In this document: in pieces, positions 60,405 to 64,000 of the stretch | Layout: every line of letters starts with the position of its first letter | Position numbering within the stretch: the first letter of the stretch is position 1 | NCBI GenBank assembly: GCA_963765265.1 | Contig: CAVXVN010000008.1 | Span: 415,901-479,900 of the forward strand | DNA from: Bacillus_BD sp963765265 | GTDB lineage: Bacteria; Bacillota; Bacilli; Bacillales; Cytobacillaceae | Direction: 5' to 3' | DNA: 64,000 nt | Notes under the pieces: generated by a model | What the model saw: only the letters and a program-made list of their open reading frames with translations | What the model was told of the DNA's origin: nothing | Database searches by the model: none | Position numbers and translations under genes: made by a program

Positions 60405-61541
60405 TGGTTATATGGTGTAATCACACCTTCCACCCCCCTCAAAAAGGACTGCTTTGTAAAACCGACTGCATATTTTTTTCTTGCATTTCCCCCCATTTCT
60501 TCTAGTAGTTGAGGGTCTTCCATTAATTTTTGAATTGAATAAACGAGTTCATCTATATGGCCAGGGTTAATGATAAACCCATTCCAACCATGTTCAATTA
60601 ATTCTGGTACACCGCCAACATTAGAAGCAATACAAGGAAGACCTGTTGCCATAGCTTCTATGATCGATAAGGGCATCCCCTCAGTATCCGATGGTAATAC
60701 AAATAGATCCGATTCTTGTAATATTGGTATTGGATTTTCAACCCATCCTAAGAAATGAACATGCTGCGAGATTTGATGTTTATCCACTAATTCATGTAAA
60801 TAGGTTTCGTATTCAGCAGAATGCCAATGCGGCTTCTCCCCAACGATATTTAATTTTAAATTGATCCCCTTTTTTATCAGTCTGGCGCATGCTTCAATGA
60901 CTAAATCCTGCCGCTTCCCTTGTACTAATGTGCCAACTGTCGTGATAGTTGTATAGTGATAATTGTTTTTATGTTTCACTTTACCAGGATTTATATCAAC
61001 GCCATTATAAACTGTCTTAAATTTATGTTGCTGCCGGGGGAACAATTCTTTATAGGAATCTCTTTGTTGCCTCTGAAACAACAATGATTTCATCGGCAAA
61101 TGCAACAGAGAATTTTCCTAAAGCATTGTTTAATTTTTCTTCTCCATGGATATGCCAAATCACTCTTTTACCAGCAAATTTAGCCATCCATCCTATAACC
61201 AGCTGAGATCGAAATTGACTTGTATAAACAATATCGATTTTTTCCATTAGTAAAAAACGAAGGACCTTAAATAAGTGAGGAAAAAGTCGGACAGCTTGAT
61301 TAACAGTAAATATAATACCCCTTTTTACATCTTCTTTCCTGATATGATCAACTGTCTTGCTTAGGGGGATAATATGAACTTTCTTTCCATAGCGATATAA
61401 TCGTTCAAGCATTGGACCATTTGACGAAGACACAAAAAGTGTTTTAAATCCAGAATTCTCCAAACCAATAATTAATTCCAATTCACATTTTTGTGCGCCA
61501 CCCCATTCAGGTCGACTCTCATAAAATAATATTTTCTTCAT
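60401..61541 (-). pseudogene. Family 4 glycosyltransferase, one frameshift
   Basis: Frames 61541-61050 and 61105-60401 join into about 379 residues: an N-terminal domain (KILFYESRPEWGGAQKCELE; later VIWHIHGEEKLNN) and the donor-binding domain (VGTLVQGKRQDLVIEA, then SDTEGMPLSIIEAMATGLP with the E-x7-E motif). The break is near 61060, after VVSEATKR. It probably adds a sugar to the lipid-linked repeat unit in the cytosol. Confidence 0.85.
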
Positions 61542-61548
61542 TTCCTAT

Positions 61549-62182
61549 TTACCTCCAACCTTTTGCAAAAAGAATCACAAGAATGGATTGTAATACAATC
61601 TGCAATATCTAGAAAAAATGATAGATGTTTCAATATAAAATAGGTCTAGGTTTAGTTTCTCCTCAGGGGGGAGTTCATATCCTCCATTTGTTTGAGCCCA
61701 TCCAGTTATCCCGGGCTTTACTCTTAATCTTTCTCTAAAATGGGGAAGTTCCTTTTCAAATATCTCAACAAAGAACATTCTTTCTGGTCTTGGACCGATT
61801 AAGGACATGTCTCCCTTTTATAACGTTAATAAACTGAGGGGTTTCATCTAAACGATATTTTCTTAAAAAATAACCTACTCTAGTAATTCGTAAATCATTC
61901 TTATTTGCCCATTGTAGGTCCATATTTCTCCGCATCTGGATACATCGTTCGGAACTTAATCATGTTGAAAGGTTTCCCATTCTTTCCTATTCGTTCCTGA
62001 ATAAAAAAAACTGGACCCTTTGAATCAAGTTGTATAAGAAGACAAATGATCAATAATATAGGAAAAAGTAAGACTAATGCAACTGAACTAACAGAAATAT
62101 CCATCAACCTTTTATAGTAGATATATAATCCTATTTTATCAGGAAACGTTAATGCTTCCGTTCTTTCATTTGCTAATTTCAT
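61549..62182 (-). pseudogene. Initiating undecaprenyl-phosphate sugar phosphotransferase, frameshifted
   Basis: It matches bacterial sugar transferases (PF02397 type): a membrane helix at about 30-50, then GPVFFIQERIGKNGKPFNMI, KFRTMYPDAEK, and in another frame SLIGPRPERMFFVEIFEKEL, LRVKPGITGWAQTNGGYELP. A further pair of shifts gives the end LDIQIVLQSILVILFAKGWR with a stop at 61549. GGGGAGGAG precedes the ATG at 62182. It transfers a sugar-phosphate to undecaprenyl phosphate, the first step of repeat-unit assembly, and is the first gene of the operon. Confidence 0.85.
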
Positions 62183-62726
62183 AAACTCCTCCCCTAGGTA
62201 AAAAGTCTAGTTTTTATTAGAAATAAAATTGCGATACTTAATATAATTTCACGTACTTTTAGAATTTTCAGGATTATTGTACTATAAAATGATTAGTCTA
62301 TCTACCAAGGCATTATGAATGGTATGATAATTACTTAGTCATCGAAGTCATTATTATATCAAAATGTTTACCTACTAAGAAAAATGACAACGTACCATCC
62401 AATTCTTTGTTAGGCATTAGTCAAATTAAGTATTTAGAATAATTTGATAATTATGTTACTATTATACACTAACCTATATTACGAACACAATATCTAGCTT
62501 TATCTAGATCTTTGTATACCCACTTGGATTCCTTGTCGTATAATATTCTCTAGGCTTATATGTTTGTGTTGTGCATACTTCGTATTTTGGGTCGGAAATC
62601 CTTTTATTACGTTTCAAATCCCTTGAGACTCTGGGATTATAAATTGATCCGAGTATATTATCGATGAAATTTAATCTATTAACAATTTTAACTAGGGTAG
62701 AAATTAAATTGGAGCAACGGGACTTT
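62183..62726. other. Gene-free AT-rich upstream region of the EPS operon
   Basis: About 540 bases with no convincing frame on either strand. It should contain the operon promoter, but I see no clear consensus -35/-10 pair. Confidence 0.4.
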
Positions 62727-62860
62727 CTTATAAAAAAAATATCTCTATGACCGTAATAGGAAATTTAGTATATGCTGCAAGTCAATGGGCTATTGTGATG
62801 TTCCTGACGAAATTCGGTGATGTTGAGATGGTAGGAAAATATTCACTTTTTAACTACTAA
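62727..62860 (+). pseudogene. N-terminal fragment of a polysaccharide flippase
   Basis: The plus strand reads SYKKNISMTVIGNLVYAASQ, then WAIVMFLTKFGDVEMVGKYS and a stop. This is the typical first helix pair of a Wzx-like flippase (KN-x5-GN-x-VYAASQW). No further part follows, so a second polysaccharide locus on the opposite strand has been lost or truncated here. Confidence 0.65.
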
Positions 62861-62882
62861 TGTATTCAAGAAAAACGCGCGA

Positions 62883-62919
62883 GAGTTGAAGATCATAATG
62901 ATCGTCAGCTCCTTTTTTG
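62883..62919 (+). terminator. Terminator-like hairpin
   Basis: GAGTTGAAGATCAT pairs imperfectly with ATGATCGTCAGCTC and is followed by CTTTTTTG. Confidence 0.65.
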
Positions 62920-63030
62920 TTGACCTGACAAGGAAAAACTTAAAGTAGGAAAAAGGAAGCCTGTGCTATAATTACTTATCTAAAGGAGTGATTTTAATAA
63001 CTCCAATAATATAGAAACTGGAGAAAAAGT

Positions 63031-63940
63031 ATGGAACGTGAAAATGCAACAGGTATTATCTATACAGCGGGTGCTTATTTATTATGGGGGATCTTACCAA
63101 TCTACTGGAAGTTTATAAATGAAGTTCCAGCTCTTGAAATTTTAGCTCATCGTGTTATTTGGTCGTTTATTTTTGTTTTAATCATAGTGGTTCTTTTGAA
63201 GAGAAAAATATTAAAGAACTTCTTTCAAGTTCAAATGAGTCAGAAAAAAACTTGGCTTGGACTTTTTCTAGCTTCTCTATTTATCAGCATTAACTGGTTC
63301 ACTTATATATATGCAGTGAATACGAACCACATTGTAGAGGCTAGGTTTAGGCTTTATCTAATCCGCTTATCGCCGTTTTGTTAGGGGTTTTTGTATTACG
63401 TGAAAAGGTAAATGTGTTACAGGCAATTTCATTTGTTATAGCTGGAATCGGTGTTATATATATGACGGTATCGGTTGGAAAGCTCCCATGGATTTCGCTC
63501 GTATTAGCCTTATCCTTCGGTTTTTATGGCTTGTCTAAAAAACTAATAAAAGTAGATTCAATCTTAGGTTTGCTATTGGAAACTTTATTTGTTTTACCAT
63601 TCGCCTTATTGTTTTTAGCATATTTAGGTGTAAATGATCAGCATAGCTTCTCGACAGGGTCTATAAAAAATGATTTATTTTTACTAGGATCAGGGATCGC
63701 TACAGCCTTGCCACTTTTATGGTTTGGTATTGGGGCACAAAAATTCCACTATATATGGTTGGCTTCCTACAATATATTACTCCAACCATTAGTTTAATTC
63801 TCGAGTGTCTCATGTACGGGGAGTCCTTTACAAAAGACCATGTTGTCACCTTTGCATGTATCTGGATCGCAATCGCTCTATTTACCATTTCAAATATTCG
63901 TCAGGGGATCAAAAAAAGAAAACTGTCAAGAGTAGCCTAA
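63031..63940 (+). pseudogene. rarD: RarD / EamA-type transporter, frameshifted
   Basis: Three frames join into about 300 residues of a RarD-family (chloramphenicol-sensitivity protein) ten-helix transporter: GAYLLWGILPIYWKFINEVP, EILAHRVIWS, WFTYIYAVNTNHIVEA, then VLREKVNVLQAISFVIAGIG, and the end PLYMVGFLQYITPTISLILE. Breaks lie near 63345, where the usual SLGYYINPL segment is garbled, and near 63745. GGAG is close to the start. The substrate is unknown. Confidence 0.85.
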
Positions 63941-63956
63941 TGTAAGGAGCGTCTAG

Positions 63957-63983
63957 AAAAGGTGACCTATGTGTGACCTTTTT
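63957..63983 (+). terminator. Terminator of rarD
   Basis: AAAAGGT and ACCTTTT pair around a 12-base loop, followed by TTATTTT. Confidence 0.6.
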
Positions 63984-64000
63984 TATTTTGGAATAGGCTT

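Overview
The window looks like chromosomal DNA of a spore-forming Bacillaceae (Bacillus/Neobacillus-like). It is AT-rich, has strong AAGGAGG ribosome binding sites and Rho-independent terminators, and carries CcpA-type cre palindromes, a glycine riboswitch, a SpoIIM-family gene and a Cys-type formate dehydrogenase with DUF1641. No rRNA, tRNA, CRISPR array or complete transposase gene was seen.

Layout. 0-6 kb is a nuclease/defence-flavoured block: a PLD-helicase with an overlapping MazG-like pyrophosphohydrolase, a broken HTH gene, a NERD-zinc-ribbon protein and a stand-alone HsdR_N-type protein. 6-12.5 kb holds a universal stress protein, an L,D-transpeptidase, a Cache-HAMP-PAS-GGDEF-EAL protein and an LLM flavin monooxygenase. 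12.6-15.3 kb is a large AAA+ ATPase with a C-terminal RyR domain, interrupted by one frameshift. 15.7-17.5 kb is an MFS transporter behind a tandem glycine riboswitch with a cre site and a good promoter. 17.9-26 kb holds small genes (unknown, DoxX, Nif11-like), an FAD oxidoreductase, a SauUSI-like type IV restriction enzyme, a NUDIX hydrolase and a haem-type membrane protein. 26-28.4 kb has a decayed Na+/solute symporter and OsmC. 28.6-33.3 kb is a branched-chain-amino-acid-type ABC operon. 34-38.8 kb is a formate dehydrogenase locus (fdhD, DUF2294, DUF1641, FdhF). 39.5-43.8 kb has a SpoIIM-like protein, a phosphodiesterase-family protein, a DEDDh exonuclease and an EamA transporter. 44.4-49.9 kb is a secreted copper-oxidase cluster: a Tat-signal multicopper oxidase, a second multicopper oxidase, a dedicated TatA and a PKD-domain secreted protein. 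50-55.4 kb has a lipoprotein and a very large repeat protein. 55.7-62.2 kb is an exopolysaccharide operon on the minus strand. 63-64 kb is a broken RarD.

Two patterns cross the whole window. First, eight near-perfect 48-50 bp palindromes (arms reading ACAAGGGGACGGTTCTTGCG or the ACAGGGGG variant) plus at least three degenerate copies lie between genes, often a few bases from stop codons. All have the same orientation on the plus strand, as expected for REP/RAYT-type single-strand-inserted repeats. Second, many otherwise well-conserved genes are cut by single-base indels, especially at 26-28, 44-49 and 50-63 kb. This could be real decay of accessory loci or uncorrected sequencing indels; the sequence alone cannot decide. 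Frameshifted genes are listed as pseudogene over their reconstructed span.
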